Made by a program: the position numbers and the translations under genes
From: an uncultured Parasphingopyxis sp.
Lineage (GTDB): Bacteria; Pseudomonadota; Alphaproteobacteria; Sphingomonadales; Sphingomonadaceae
Assembly (NCBI GenBank): GCA_947259005.1
Contig: CAMYKP010000009.1
Span: forward strand, 124,001 to 188,000
Direction: 5' to 3'
DNA length: 64,000 bases
Shown here: positions 52,708 through 61,293 of the stretch, in pieces
Layout: the number at the start of each line of letters is the position of its first letter
How positions within the stretch are numbered: position 1 is the stretch's first letter
Notes under the pieces: model-generated
The model's database searches: none
Seen by the model: only the letters and a program-made list of their open reading frames with translations
What the model was told of the DNA's origin: nothing

Positions 52708-54155
52708 ACGAAGAGCCTGAAAACTGGTCGCGCCTGCATCCCGCGACGCTGGCGATCCGGGCGCTTGAGCGGCTGCCCGAACTGGTCCTGGGCCTGCCCG
52801 CTGCAGCCTATTTCATTGGCGATACCGGGATAGGCATCGCCCTGCTTCTGGCGGTTGTCGGGCTGGCGGCTTCGATGCTGTACGCCTTTGTCTATTGGCG
52901 GCGCTTCACATATTGGGTCGGCCCGGAGCAGCTGGTAATCGAGAGCGGAATAGTGAACCGCAACCGGCGTACCATCCCGTTCGACCGGATTCAGGACATC
53001 AGCCTTGAGCAGAAACTGCTCGCGCGCATCTTTGGCGTTTCCATTGTGCGGATCGAGACCGGCAGCTCTGGCGGCGATGAGGGAGAACTGGACTGCGTCA
53101 GCCGGGCGGAGGCGGATCATCTTCGCGACCGCATTCGCGCCTATCGTGCGGGCAGTGCAGAGCCGACGACGAGTGCCGCCGTGCCGGAGGCACAAGAGTC
53201 ACCACCGCTCTACACCATGCATTTCGACCGGCTGATCATTGCCGGTCTGTTCAATTTCTCGTTGGTCTTTCTCGCGATTCTGGGCGGTGTCTGGCAATAT
53301 CTGGGGAGCTATCTTCCTGCCGAATATCTCGACCCCGACCGCTTCATAGGCGACTATCGCAAACAGGCGGTCGGCCTCATGTCCGTCATGTCTGTGGTGT
53401 CATTTGCCATGCTTTTGCTGCTGGTTGGCGTCGTGACGGGGTTGATGCGGACCATTGCCCGGGATTTCGGATTCAGGCTTAGCCGGACAGAAACCGGTCT
53501 ACGCAGGCAGCGGGGCCTGTTCACGCGCACCGATGTCGTCATTCCGCTGCGTCGTGTGCAGGCCGGGATCGTCTCGACCGGAATCATAAAGCGCCTGTTC
53601 GGCTGGCGCGCGCTGGCCGTCCAGAGTCTGGGCAGTGACGGCTCCGCGGGGACCCATCATGAGGTCGCGCCTCTGGCGAAAGCCGAGGAGCTAACTCCCG
53701 TTCTGGACGAGCTGAGCCTGCCATTGCCGCCGCCTGCCCGGGACTTTGTCCGCGTATCGCCGAAACTGATCTGGCGGAGCTGGACCCAGGACGGGCTTGC
53801 ACTGGGCATGGCAGTCCTGATTTCGTCATTTTTCTGGAACGGCTGGCCCTTGCTGCTCCTGGCCGCGCCCTTCCTGCTCATCGCGCCCGTGCTGCAATAT
53901 CGTGCGCACGGCTATTGTTTCGGGCAAGATATCCTGTTTGTTCGGCGAGGTTTCTGGCGACCGCGGGTGACAATCCTTCCTCTTGCCAAAGCGCAATCGG
54001 CTACGCTGGTGCGCGGCCTGACACAGCAGGGCTTTGGTCTGGCAACCCTGGCGATCGGCACGGCCGGCACCTCACTCGCATCGCCGTTGAGGATCCTGGA
54101 TCTGGAAGAAGGTACCGCCCGGCGCCTGCTCGGGGAACAGATGCTTCTCGATTAG
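52704..54155 (+). CDS. PH-domain (DUF304) membrane protein, YdbT-like
   Basis: This 483-aa partner of the preceding gene starts with GTG. It has three PH/DUF304 units: VGPEQLVIESGIVNRNRRTIPFDRIQDISLEQKLLARIFG (about 70-110), LSRTETGLRRQRGLFTRTDVVIPLRRVQAGIV (about 265-300), and a third near GQDILFVRRGFWRPRVTILPLAKAQSATLV (about 410-440). Hydrophobic helix pairs separate them (LIIAGLFNFSLVFLAILGGV, LMSVMSVVSFAMLLLLVGVV). The two-gene arrangement is as in Bacillus ydbS-ydbT. Function unknown; envelope location. Confidence 0.9.
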   Translation: MNEEPENWSRLHPATLAIRALERLPELVLGLPAAAYFIGDTGIGIALLLAVVGLAASMLYAFVYWRRFTYWVGPEQLVIESGIVNRNRRTIPFDRIQDISLEQKLLARIFGVSIVRIETGSSGGDEGELDCVSRAEADHLRDRIRAYRAGSAEPTTSAAVPEAQESPPLYTMHFDRLIIAGLFNFSLVFLAILGGVWQYLGSYLPAEYLDPDRFIGDYRKQAVGLMSVMSVVSFAMLLLLVGVVTGLMRTIARDFGFRLSRTETGLRRQRGLFTRTDVVIPLRRVQAGIVSTGIIKRLFGWRALAVQSLGSDGSAGTHHEVAPLAKAEELTPVLDELSLPLPPPARDFVRVSPKLIWRSWTQDGLALGMAVLISSFFWNGWPLLLLAAPFLLIAPVLQYRAHGYCFGQDILFVRRGFWRPRVTILPLAKAQSATLVRGLTQQGFGLATLAIGTAGTSLASPLRILDLEEGTARRLLGEQMLLD

Positions 54156-54161
54156 GAAGCT

Positions 54162-54371
54162 TCAGTCGTTGAGCTGGAAGCCAATCCGGAGCGTCACCTG
54201 ATAATGCGCCACTTTTCCGTCGACGACATGGCCGCGCGTTTCGGTGACTTCGAACCATCCGATATCGCGGACCGTCTCTGCCGTCCGATCGATTGCGCCG
54301 CTGATTGCATCTTCGATGCTGGTCGTCGATGTGCCGACGACCTCGGTGACCTTGTAGATGTTGTCGCTCAT
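54162..54371 (-). CDS. dodecin family flavin-binding protein
   Basis: Dodecins are 12-mer flavin-storage proteins. The 69-aa product has all the marks: MSDNIYKVTEVVGTSTTSIEDAIS, WFEVTETRGHVVDGKVAHYQVTLRIGF. The aromatic Trp in DIGWFEV, which stacks on flavins, is present. GGAAAG precedes the ATG. It is a single-gene unit, convergent with the YdbT-like gene. Confidence 0.95.
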   Translation of the reverse strand: MSDNIYKVTEVVGTSTTSIEDAISGAIDRTAETVRDIGWFEVTETRGHVVDGKVAHYQVTLRIGFQLND

Positions 54372-54561
54372 GATTTTCCTTTCCTGTTATCCTATCAAAG
54401 CATGAAATCGCTTTTGGTTGCACCGCGTCACAAGATTCATCGTCCGGCGGGACGGGCATAAGGAAGCTGGCAGACCGTGCTGACCGTTTCGTCGAGCCGA
54501 TGCTGGTCAAGTCGCGCCGCGCCGCTTAGTTCCTTGGACAACAGACAGGGGAGACGGCGAC

Positions 54562-56316
54562 ATGCGTGCATTGATATTGGCTCTGGCTCTTGGAACGGCC
54601 GCACCCGCTTGGGCCGCGCCGGACGACGATCTCGGGACATTGATGGACGAAGTCTGGAACTCGGCGCTGCGCGAAAATCCGGTAATGGCCACCCGGGTCG
54701 GTGTGCATGACTATGACGACCGCGTCTTCGATCTCAGCCTTGCTGCCGAAGACCGCCGCGCGGCCGAGGCGCAGGCCTATCGCGATCGGTTGCGCGCCAT
54801 TCCGCGGGACCAGCTTTCGGCCGATGGCCAGACCAATTACGGTATTCTCGATCGCCTGCTTGGAGAAACGATCGAGGCCAACGGCTTTGGCCAGCGCGTG
54901 ATGCTGTTCACAACCTATAGTGGCTGGCATCAGAGTTTTGCAGGTCTGGCCAGCGCTCTGTCTTTCCAGACCCCAGCCGATTTCGAAAGCTACCTCACCC
55001 GCCTCAGCCTGTATCCGACGATCAATGACGAGGCGATTGCGATCAGCACACAGGCGGTAGAACAGGGATATACTCTGCCTTGCGCCGTTCTCGATGGATA
55101 TGAGCGCTCTATCTCTGGCGTGATCGGTGACGATCCGCTGGCGTCTCGTTTTTACGAGCCTTTCACCAGGCCGCGTCCGACCGGCGTGAGCGAAGAAGCG
55201 TTTGCCGGCTATGCCGCAAGAGCGCGGGAAATCATCACCACCATATTGGCTCCGGAATATGCCGAGCATCTGGAATGGTATCTGAACGTCTATCAGCCCG
55301 CCTGCCGCGAAGAGGTCGGCATATCGGCGCAGGAGGGCGGGGCGGACTTTTATGCTTTCCGCGTTCGGCAGATGACGACCACCGATCTTACGGCACAGGA
55401 AATTCACGATATCGGCCTGTCCGAAGTCGCCCGGATCCGTGCCGAGATGGAAGCGGTAACCGCCGAAGCCGGATTTGAAACGCGAGAAGCCTATATCGAG
55501 CATCTGCGCACCGATCCGCAATATTATGCCGAAACGCCTGAAGAGCTGATGGCTGCCGTTGCCCTGCAGGCCAAGGAGATTGACGGGCTGATGCCGACGA
55601 TGTTCGCGACCTTGCCGAGGTTGCCCTATGGCATCCGGGCGATTCCTGCCGAAATCGCCGAAGGTACGACGACGGCCTATTACAGCCCCGGCTCGCCCGA
55701 GAGCGGCATTGCGGGCACCTATTATGTGAATACATCCCTGCTCGACCAGCGGCCTTTATGGGAAATTCCGGCGCTTTCCGCGCATGAAGGCGTGCCGGGG
55801 CATCATAACCAGATCGCCCTGCAGCAGGAAATAGAGATGCATCCGCTGCGCCAGAATCTGGCCTTTTTCACCGCCTTTACCGAAGGTTGGGGGCTCTATT
55901 CCGAGCGCATCGGGATCGAGATAGGCATCTATGATACGCCCGCCGAGAATATGGGCCGGCTAAGCTACGAGATGTGGCGTGCCTGCCGACTGGTCGTCGA
56001 CACCGGTATCCATGCACTGGGATGGTCCAAGGAGCAGGCGATCGCCTTTATGAGCGAGAACACGGCACTGACCGACGCGAATATCGAAGCGGAGGTAAAC
56101 CGCTACATCTCCTGGCCGGGTCAGGCGCTCGGCTATAAAATGGGCGAACTCAGGATACGCGCCTTGCGGGCCCGGGCGGAGGCGGCGCTTGGAGAGAGTT
56201 TCGATGTGCGGCATTTCCACGACGCCGTTATCGGACAGGGTTCGGTTCCGCTCGACGTGCTCGAAGCGCAGATCGATCGCTGGATCGCATCGCAATTGGC
56301 AGGGGTGGAAGGCTAA
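54562..56316 (+). CDS. DUF885 family exported metallopeptidase-like protein
   Basis: This 584-aa protein has a signal peptide (MRALILALALGTAAPAWA) and the DUF885 pattern: NPVMATRVGVHDYDDRVFD at the N-terminus, and the metal motif IPALSAHEGVPGHHNQIALQQE, a HExxxGHH-type variant of the gluzincin motif, with the downstream Glu in FTAFTEGWGLYSE. GSYYVNTS-type upstream motif (AGTYYVNTSLLDQRP) is typical. The end, YISWPGQALGYKMGELRIRALRARAEAALG, matches the family. Peptidase activity is expected by fold but not well proven for most members. GGGGAGA precedes the ATG. Confidence 0.93.
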   Translation: MRALILALALGTAAPAWAAPDDDLGTLMDEVWNSALRENPVMATRVGVHDYDDRVFDLSLAAEDRRAAEAQAYRDRLRAIPRDQLSADGQTNYGILDRLLGETIEANGFGQRVMLFTTYSGWHQSFAGLASALSFQTPADFESYLTRLSLYPTINDEAIAISTQAVEQGYTLPCAVLDGYERSISGVIGDDPLASRFYEPFTRPRPTGVSEEAFAGYAARAREIITTILAPEYAEHLEWYLNVYQPACREEVGISAQEGGADFYAFRVRQMTTTDLTAQEIHDIGLSEVARIRAEMEAVTAEAGFETREAYIEHLRTDPQYYAETPEELMAAVALQAKEIDGLMPTMFATLPRLPYGIRAIPAEIAEGTTTAYYSPGSPESGIAGTYYVNTSLLDQRPLWEIPALSAHEGVPGHHNQIALQQEIEMHPLRQNLAFFTAFTEGWGLYSERIGIEIGIYDTPAENMGRLSYEMWRACRLVVDTGIHALGWSKEQAIAFMSENTALTDANIEAEVNRYISWPGQALGYKMGELRIRALRARAEAALGESFDVRHFHDAVIGQGSVPLDVLEAQIDRWIASQLAGVEG

Positions 56317-56340
56317 GCGCCCGCGACCAGAAGTCTTGCG

Positions 56341-56715
56341 CTAAAACTCGAGCAGGGCCCCGCGTTCCGCACGAGCCGACCGGAGCAGTTCTTGCGTGCA
56401 GCCGGTAAAGCCTCCGGGGCCGACAGGTGAACAGCTCATCGTGCCGCCTCGGCCGACATATTCGACGCTTTGTGAGCGAGACAACCAGCTTTCATTGGCG
56501 GCCAGGTCGCGTGTATCGCGCAACTCGGGAGGAATGCGATAGCGTTCGCTTTCATCGCGGCGCACGCAAACGACAATGATTTCGCCATTGCTGGTCGTGC
56601 ATTCTTCATCGCCATAGACGATTTGCATCCGGACATTATTCTGCGCGGCAGCGGGCGCGGAGGGAATAACGGCCAAGGCCCCAACAAGTGCCGTGGCGGC
56701 AAGCAAACGCGTCAT
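56341..56715 (-). CDS. secreted Cys-containing protein, unknown (sphingomonad-conserved type)
   Basis: This 124-aa protein has a signal peptide (LLAATALVGALAVIPSAPAAAQ). The mature part has four Cys, in ECTTSNGEIIVVCVRRDESERYRIPPELRD and TMSCSPVGPGGFTGCTQE, suggesting two disulfides. I have seen the C..sngeIVVC.RR...RYRIPPELR pattern in small exported proteins of sphingomonads, without any function. AGGAGA precedes the ATG. It would be a natural client for the DsbA/DsbB pair encoded in this window. It is convergent with DUF885. Confidence 0.8.
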   Translation of the reverse strand: MTRLLAATALVGALAVIPSAPAAAQNNVRMQIVYGDEECTTSNGEIIVVCVRRDESERYRIPPELRDTRDLAANESWLSRSQSVEYVGRGGTMSCSPVGPGGFTGCTQELLRSARAERGALLEF

Positions 56716-56812
56716 TATCTTCTCCTATTGCAGCCTCAACGCTACAGCCTTTGGCCGGGTCTCCGCAAGATGGCTTAATCAATATTGCCCGATGCTGAAC
56801 TGGTTAAAACCA

Positions 56813-57367
56813 TCATATCCGCTTGGCGGCGGCAATGGCTAAGCGGCAACCGAGCCGGATTGCGCCAGACAGGAACGGATAGCCGGGCGCCTGTTCCGCG
56901 CCCTCCGCTAATGCGGTTTCACGATGTTCGACCTCTTCGGCCTGAAATTCGGCGATCATGGCGCTGAGCTCGGGGTCGGAATCGCCCAGTTCTTCAAGCT
57001 GTTCGCTATAGTGGAGGTCGATCTCGGTTTCGATCGCGGCTGTGCAAGCCATGGCAGCTTCGGGCCCAAGCAGTGCGGTGGCCGCGCCAAGGGCGAAGCC
57101 GGCACGATCCCATAATGGCTGGAGCAGGGTAGGGCGGACGCCGCGTTCAACGGCCAGCGCATCGAATCGCTCGCAATGGCGGTGTTCCTGCTCCGCCATC
57201 CGGGAGATTGAGCGCGCCACGGGATTGCGATCGCCCAAAATGGCGAGCTGGCCGGCATAGATTCGTGTAGCCCCATATTCACCGGCCTGATCGACCCGAA
57301 TCATCGAATCGACATCGGCCCGGGTATCGCCGGGGAGGGTCAGCGCGTCGTCTTGCGTGTCAGCCAT
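56813..57367 (-). CDS. coq7: demethoxyubiquinone hydroxylase COQ7 family
   Basis: COQ7 adds the last hydroxyl in ubiquinone synthesis with a carboxylate-bridged diiron centre. The 184-aa protein has the two ferritin-like helix pairs: IRVDQAGEYGATRIYAGQLAIL with the first Glu, MAEQEHRHCERFD with the ExxH, AAIETEIDLHYSEQLEEL, and FQAEEVEHRETALAEG. It ends GAIRLGCRLAIAAAKRI, typical. The ATG lies inside the end of dsbB, a 28-bp overlap, so the pair is translationally linked. Confidence 0.96.
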   Translation of the reverse strand: MADTQDDALTLPGDTRADVDSMIRVDQAGEYGATRIYAGQLAILGDRNPVARSISRMAEQEHRHCERFDALAVERGVRPTLLQPLWDRAGFALGAATALLGPEAAMACTAAIETEIDLHYSEQLEELGDSDPELSAMIAEFQAEEVEHRETALAEGAEQAPGYPFLSGAIRLGCRLAIAAAKRI

Positions 57368-57810
57368 GCGATTACCATAGCAGCGCCGATTGAGATTATC
57401 GCGTTAAATCCGGCCAATGAAATGCCGAATAACGTCCATTGGGGCTGTTCGCACGAGATGATCGGCGTCGCCATGATATCGGTGAGGAAATCACCGCCGC
57501 CGCCCGGCGCGCTGGAGCAACGGGTCAGGCCTTCCCACCAGCCATATTCGACACCGGCATGGAATACACCGATTGCGCCGCTCGCGAAAATCGCCGCCAC
57601 TGCGAGCCAGAGGAAGAGCGTTCCGACACTTTTGTCGCGAAGGATGATGGCCAGGAGGGCGAGCGGGATGGCGGCATAATGCGGCCAGCGCTGCCAATGG
57701 CACATCTCGCACGGATAGAGCCCGCCCAGATATTGAGAACCGAGTGCGCCCGCGAGCAACAGGGCCGGCACGGCGAGTGCAAGAGTGCGCGCAAGACCGA
57801 TCGAACCCAT
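57340..57810 (-). CDS. dsbB: disulfide bond formation protein B
   Basis: DsbB reoxidises DsbA and passes electrons to quinone in the inner membrane. The 156-aa protein has four helices (LALAVPALLLAGALGSQ, YAAIPLALLAIILR, TLFLWLAVAAIFASGAIGVF, AIISIGAAMVIAWL) and both Cys pairs: LYPCEMCHWQRWPHY in the first periplasmic loop and the TRCSSAPGG...PIISCEQP pair in the second. The order dsbB then coq7 puts a quinone-using and a quinone-making enzyme together. The partner DsbA-like protein is at 42338. Confidence 0.94.
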   Translation of the reverse strand: MGSIGLARTLALAVPALLLAGALGSQYLGGLYPCEMCHWQRWPHYAAIPLALLAIILRDKSVGTLFLWLAVAAIFASGAIGVFHAGVEYGWWEGLTRCSSAPGGGGDFLTDIMATPIISCEQPQWTLFGISLAGFNAIISIGAAMVIAWLTRKTTR

Positions 57811-57826
57811 TGCCAGCTACCCTGTA

Positions 57827-59173
57827 TTAACGACTGCGTGTGCGATTGCCTGCCGCAGCGGTTGCTACCGGGCGCCGCTCCCTTGCAAGGCGCGAAATCG
57901 TTTCGACCGCATAATGCATCTGGAAATCCGTGATGCCCTGTTCCGCCAGTTCTTCCGTGGTTGCCGAGAAACGCGGATCGTCCCGAACATCTTCCTCGAT
58001 GACGTCATCTTGCACTGCCGTCTCATTGACCAGGTGTCGCCTCAGATCGGCTTCGCGGAAGCGCGGTGCGTCGCGCCAGTTCGGGTTGGTCAGCTGCGGC
58101 ACGTCGAGATCCGGCTCGATACCGCCTTCCTGCACCGAATGGCCGGCGGGCGTATAATAGCGCGCGGTTGTGAGGCGCAGAGCGGTGCTTTCGGAAAGCG
58201 GGAGGATCGTCTGGACCGACCCCTTGCCGAAAGTCCGTTCGCCGATGATCAGTCCGCGGCGATGATCCTGCAGCGCGCCCGCAACGATTTCGGAAGCCGA
58301 AGCGGTACCGGCGTCTACGAGAACGACGATCGGCAGGCCGTTCGTATCGTCTCCTGCACGGGCATAGTAGCGGTCGATATCGTCGGGCCGGCGTCCCCGC
58401 TGGGAGACGATCTCTCCGCGTTCGAGGAACACGTCGGAAACCGCGATCGCCTGATCCAGCAGGCCGCCCGGATTGGACCTGAGGTCAATCACATAGCCGG
58501 TGGGCGGGCCGCCGAGCGACTGGTTGATCGCCACGATTGCCGCCTGCACTTCTTCGCCCGTGTTGCGGTTGAATGTGTTGATGTTGATGATGCCGACCCG
58601 GTCCTGCACTTCCCATTCAACGGCGCGTAGTTCGATGACTTCGCGTGTCAGGGTGAATTCGAGCGGTTCGTCAGCGCCCGGGCGCACGATGGTCAGCTCG
58701 ATCGATGTGCCCGGCGCGCCGCGCATTTCTTCGACCGCTTCGTCCAGCGTTCCGCCGAAGATCAATTCTCCATCGAGATGGGTGATATAGTCGCCGGCCT
58801 GAATGCCGGCGCGGTCGGCCGGCGTATCTTCGAACGGTGCGATGACCTTAACCGCTCCGTCTTCCATCGTCACGGTGAGCCCGAGACCGCCATATTCGCC
58901 CTGGCTCTGCGTCGTCAGTCGCTCGAAACCCGTTTCGTCGAGGAAGGAACTGTGCGGGTCGAGGCTCGAGAGCATGCCGCCGATTGCTCCGCGCATCAGG
59001 TCTTCGTCGCTGATTTCATCGACATATTCGGCACGGACCCGCTCGAAAACATCCATGAACTGGTCAAGCTCGCGATAAGTGTCGACATCGACGGCCGCGA
59101 GGGAGGCGGTGAAGGCCGGAATAAGCGCCAGCGTACTGACCGCGCCAATCGCACTGATAATAGGTCTTGCCAT
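57827..59173 (-). CDS. ctpA: C-terminal processing peptidase (S41)
   Basis: This 448-aa exported serine protease trims proteins in the periplasm. It has a hydrophobic N-terminus (AVSTLALIPAFTASLAAV), the S41 N-terminal helices (FMDVFERVRAEYVDEISDEDLMRGAIGGMLSSLDPHSSFLD), a PDZ domain (about 95-175, GGLGLTVTMEDGAVKVIAPFEDTPADRAGIQAGDYI), and the catalytic core with Ser in DAGTASASEIVAGAL and Lys in IGERTFGKGSVQTIL. It sits next to envC; CtpA with EnvC-like factors is a usual pair in cell-wall remodelling. Confidence 0.96.
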   Translation of the reverse strand: MARPIISAIGAVSTLALIPAFTASLAAVDVDTYRELDQFMDVFERVRAEYVDEISDEDLMRGAIGGMLSSLDPHSSFLDETGFERLTTQSQGEYGGLGLTVTMEDGAVKVIAPFEDTPADRAGIQAGDYITHLDGELIFGGTLDEAVEEMRGAPGTSIELTIVRPGADEPLEFTLTREVIELRAVEWEVQDRVGIININTFNRNTGEEVQAAIVAINQSLGGPPTGYVIDLRSNPGGLLDQAIAVSDVFLERGEIVSQRGRRPDDIDRYYARAGDDTNGLPIVVLVDAGTASASEIVAGALQDHRRGLIIGERTFGKGSVQTILPLSESTALRLTTARYYTPAGHSVQEGGIEPDLDVPQLTNPNWRDAPRFREADLRRHLVNETAVQDDVIEEDVRDDPRFSATTEELAEQGITDFQMHYAVETISRLARERRPVATAAAGNRTRSR

Positions 59174-59247
59174 GACTTTAACTCTCTAAACTGATGCCCG
59201 CATGATAGCGGTTTTCCGGCGTTCGGCAAAGCATATGCTGTTTCGCC

Positions 59248-60447
59248 TTAACCGCGGCTTACGAGGGAGGAAATATCAACCGGTTCGCCGCTGCGGCGCA
59301 GTTCGACGGTGACTGTCGGCTGGTCATCGCCGGTTCTGCCGATCGGCGCCCCCTGTTGCACCACCTGGCCGACCTGAACGCTGACCGAGGCAAGATCGGT
59401 GATCAGGGTTGTCCATCCGCCGCTATGATCGATAATCACGATCTGGCCAAAGCCCCGAAAATCGCCGGCATAGCTGACCCTTCCGGCAGTCGGCGCAATC
59501 ACCTGTGCGCTCGGTTGAGTGGCGATTGTCAGGCCGCGTGAACGCACGCCTGCTTCCGATACTTCGCCTAGGCCTGCCACAACTTCGCCCATTACGGGCA
59601 GGCGATAGGGCGGGCGCCGGTTGCTGTCATTGCCAGTCCGTCTCTGCGTCGGTGCGCTGGCCTCTCCTGGTTGTGCGGGGCGCAGCCGGGGGCCGGGCAG
59701 GGTGATAAGATCCTGTCGAACTCCGGCCTGACGGTCGAGTTCAGCCATGAGTGTGCGAATATCGCGCGCGTCTTCGCCCAGCGCCATGACCCGGTCGGTT
59801 TCGAGCATTGCCGAACGTTCCAGCTGTTCGGCCCGCTGGCGCGATCCCCGTTCGAGCGCGGCGAGCTGGACGCGGCGGGTTTCAAGATCTTCCTGTCGTT
59901 GAGTGAGCAGGGCAACAGCCCGGTCGGCCTGGAGACGCAGGTTGGATCCGCGCACAACCTCAGCCCGCAAACTCGCTGTGCGTTCGCGAACGATGGGCAG
60001 GGTAGTCGAAAAGAGGGAACGGATATGAACGAGATCGCTGATGCTCCCCTGATGAACGAGCGCCAGTGCAGGTGGCCGGCGCGCCATGGTTTGCAAGGCC
60101 GCGGTCAGCCCGATGATCGTTCCCTGCCGTTCGGCCAGTCTTGCCCGTTGCTCCGCGCGCAATTGCTCGATGAGGCGGATACGGCTTTGTGCGGCGGTGA
60201 GGTCGGCCTCAGCCGCCTGAACCTGCGCTGCCGCAGCGGCCTCGTCGGCGGCGGCGCGCTCGGCGCGGCTTTGAGCGTTTTCGGCCTGCTGCTCAAACTG
60301 CGTGGCCCGCTGCTGGGCAATGGTGCGTTGGCGCAGGGCTTCTTCCAGTGCTTCGGCTTCGCTCGCGCCGCCGCTCGGCTGGGCAAGCGCGAATGGCGCG
60401 AGGATTGCCGAGAACAGCGTGATCATGGCGAGGAGGCGCATTATCAT
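59248..60447 (-). CDS. envC: EnvC-like murein hydrolase activator with degenerate LytM domain
   Basis: The start at 60447 (MIMRLLAMITLFSAILAPFALA) gives 399 aa with signal peptide. A long coiled coil (about 20-230, rich in Ala/Glu/Arg/Gln) is followed by a LytM/M23 fold (about 290-399). The zinc ligands are lost: the usual GxHxGxD is RSRGLTIAT, the HL motif is LITDL, and HxH is VTVELRR. So it should not cut peptidoglycan itself but activate amidases, as EnvC does with AmiA/AmiB. It starts 4 bp after rlmH and is followed by ctpA. Confidence 0.9.
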   Translation of the reverse strand: MIMRLLAMITLFSAILAPFALAQPSGGASEAEALEEALRQRTIAQQRATQFEQQAENAQSRAERAAADEAAAAAQVQAAEADLTAAQSRIRLIEQLRAEQRARLAERQGTIIGLTAALQTMARRPPALALVHQGSISDLVHIRSLFSTTLPIVRERTASLRAEVVRGSNLRLQADRAVALLTQRQEDLETRRVQLAALERGSRQRAEQLERSAMLETDRVMALGEDARDIRTLMAELDRQAGVRQDLITLPGPRLRPAQPGEASAPTQRRTGNDSNRRPPYRLPVMGEVVAGLGEVSEAGVRSRGLTIATQPSAQVIAPTAGRVSYAGDFRGFGQIVIIDHSGGWTTLITDLASVSVQVGQVVQQGAPIGRTGDDQPTVTVELRRSGEPVDISSLVSRG

Positions 60448-60451
60448 CCGG

Positions 60452-60880
60452 CTATCCTTCGCGATGATAGGGGTGATTGGCAAGGATCGAACTGGCCCGC
60501 CAAAGCTGTTCCGCGAGCATTGCCCGGGCCATCAGATGTGGCCAGGTGGCCTTGCCGAAGGCGATGGAGAGGTCCGCGCTGGCCCGTTCCTCTGTTGTCA
60601 GGCCGTCGGCAGCGCCAATCAGGAATCGGATTTCGCGGATGCCTTGGTCCTGCCAGTCTCCGATCTGCCGGGCGAGCTGGACCGAGCCAAGCTGTTTGCC
60701 GGATTCGTCCAGAGTTACGATTTTGGTTGCCGCTGGAAGGGACGGCATCTTGCCGCCTGTGTCGGGAAGCTCGGTCAGGCGTACGGGCCAGCCGATGCGC
60801 TGGACATAACGTTCGACGAGCTCGGCCTCTGGTCCGCGGCCGATTTTCCCGCGGGCGATAATGTGGAGCGAAAGGCTCAG
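60452..60880 (-). CDS. rlmH: 23S rRNA (pseudouridine(1915)-N3)-methyltransferase, CTG start
   Basis: RlmH methylates pseudouridine 1915 of 23S rRNA. The track shows only the 98-aa tail from an internal ATG at 60748, but the family N-terminus lies upstream in frame: LHIIARGKIGRGPEAELVERY. An in-frame TAG sits immediately before CTG at 60880, and no ATG, GTG or TTG lies between, so translation must begin at CTG (or another rare codon). That CTG overlaps the rsfS stop as CTGA, replacing the usual ATGA. The product is then 142 aa, normal for the family, with the SPOUT knot FLIGAADGLTTEERASADLSIAFGKATWPHLMARAMLAEQLWRASSILANHPYHR. Confidence 0.88.
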   Translation of the reverse strand: MSLSLHIIARGKIGRGPEAELVERYVQRIGWPVRLTELPDTGGKMPSLPAATKIVTLDESGKQLGSVQLARQIGDWQDQGIREIRFLIGAADGLTTEERASADLSIAFGKATWPHLMARAMLAEQLWRASSILANHPYHREG

Positions 60881-61284
60881 CTATCGTCCTCTGCGGGGCT
60901 GTTTTCGCCGTCTTCCTGCTCGCCAAACCCCCACATGCGCTCCAGATTGTAAAAGCTGCGGACTTCGGGGCGAAACAGGTGGACGATCACATCGCCGGCA
61001 TCGAGCAGCACCCAGTCGGCCGTTGGCAGGCCTTCGATCCGCGTCGGGATGCCGAATGCAGCTTTCATGGACTCAGCCAGCTTCTCGGCAATCGCGGCAA
61101 CATGGCGCGTCGACCGGCCGCTGGCGATAACCATATAATCGCCAATAGACGATTTCCCGGCGAGCGGGATCGAGGTCACTTCCTGTGCCTGATCGTCCTC
61201 AAGGGCCTGTAAAATGTGCTGGTGAAGGTCTTCGGCCGTATAGGCCTCACTATTCGGTAGCGTCGCAACTGATGAAGCGGGCAA
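60877..61284 (-). CDS. rsfS: ribosomal silencing factor RsfS
   Basis: RsfS binds ribosomal protein L14 and blocks subunit joining under starvation. The 135-aa protein uses TTG at 61284, with AGGAAA upstream. The core is ILQALEDDQAQEVTSIPLAGKSSIGDYMVIASGRSTRHVAAIAEKLAESMK, and ADWVLLDAGDVIVHLFRPEVRSFYNLERMW, the family end. An acidic tail EDGENSPAEDDS follows. Its TGA stop overlaps the rlmH CTG start. It lies 9 bp after nadD, the usual nadD-rsfS-rlmH order. Confidence 0.96.
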   Translation of the reverse strand: MPASSVATLPNSEAYTAEDLHQHILQALEDDQAQEVTSIPLAGKSSIGDYMVIASGRSTRHVAAIAEKLAESMKAAFGIPTRIEGLPTADWVLLDAGDVIVHLFRPEVRSFYNLERMWGFGEQEDGENSPAEDDS

Positions 61285-61293
61285 AGGGTTTTC

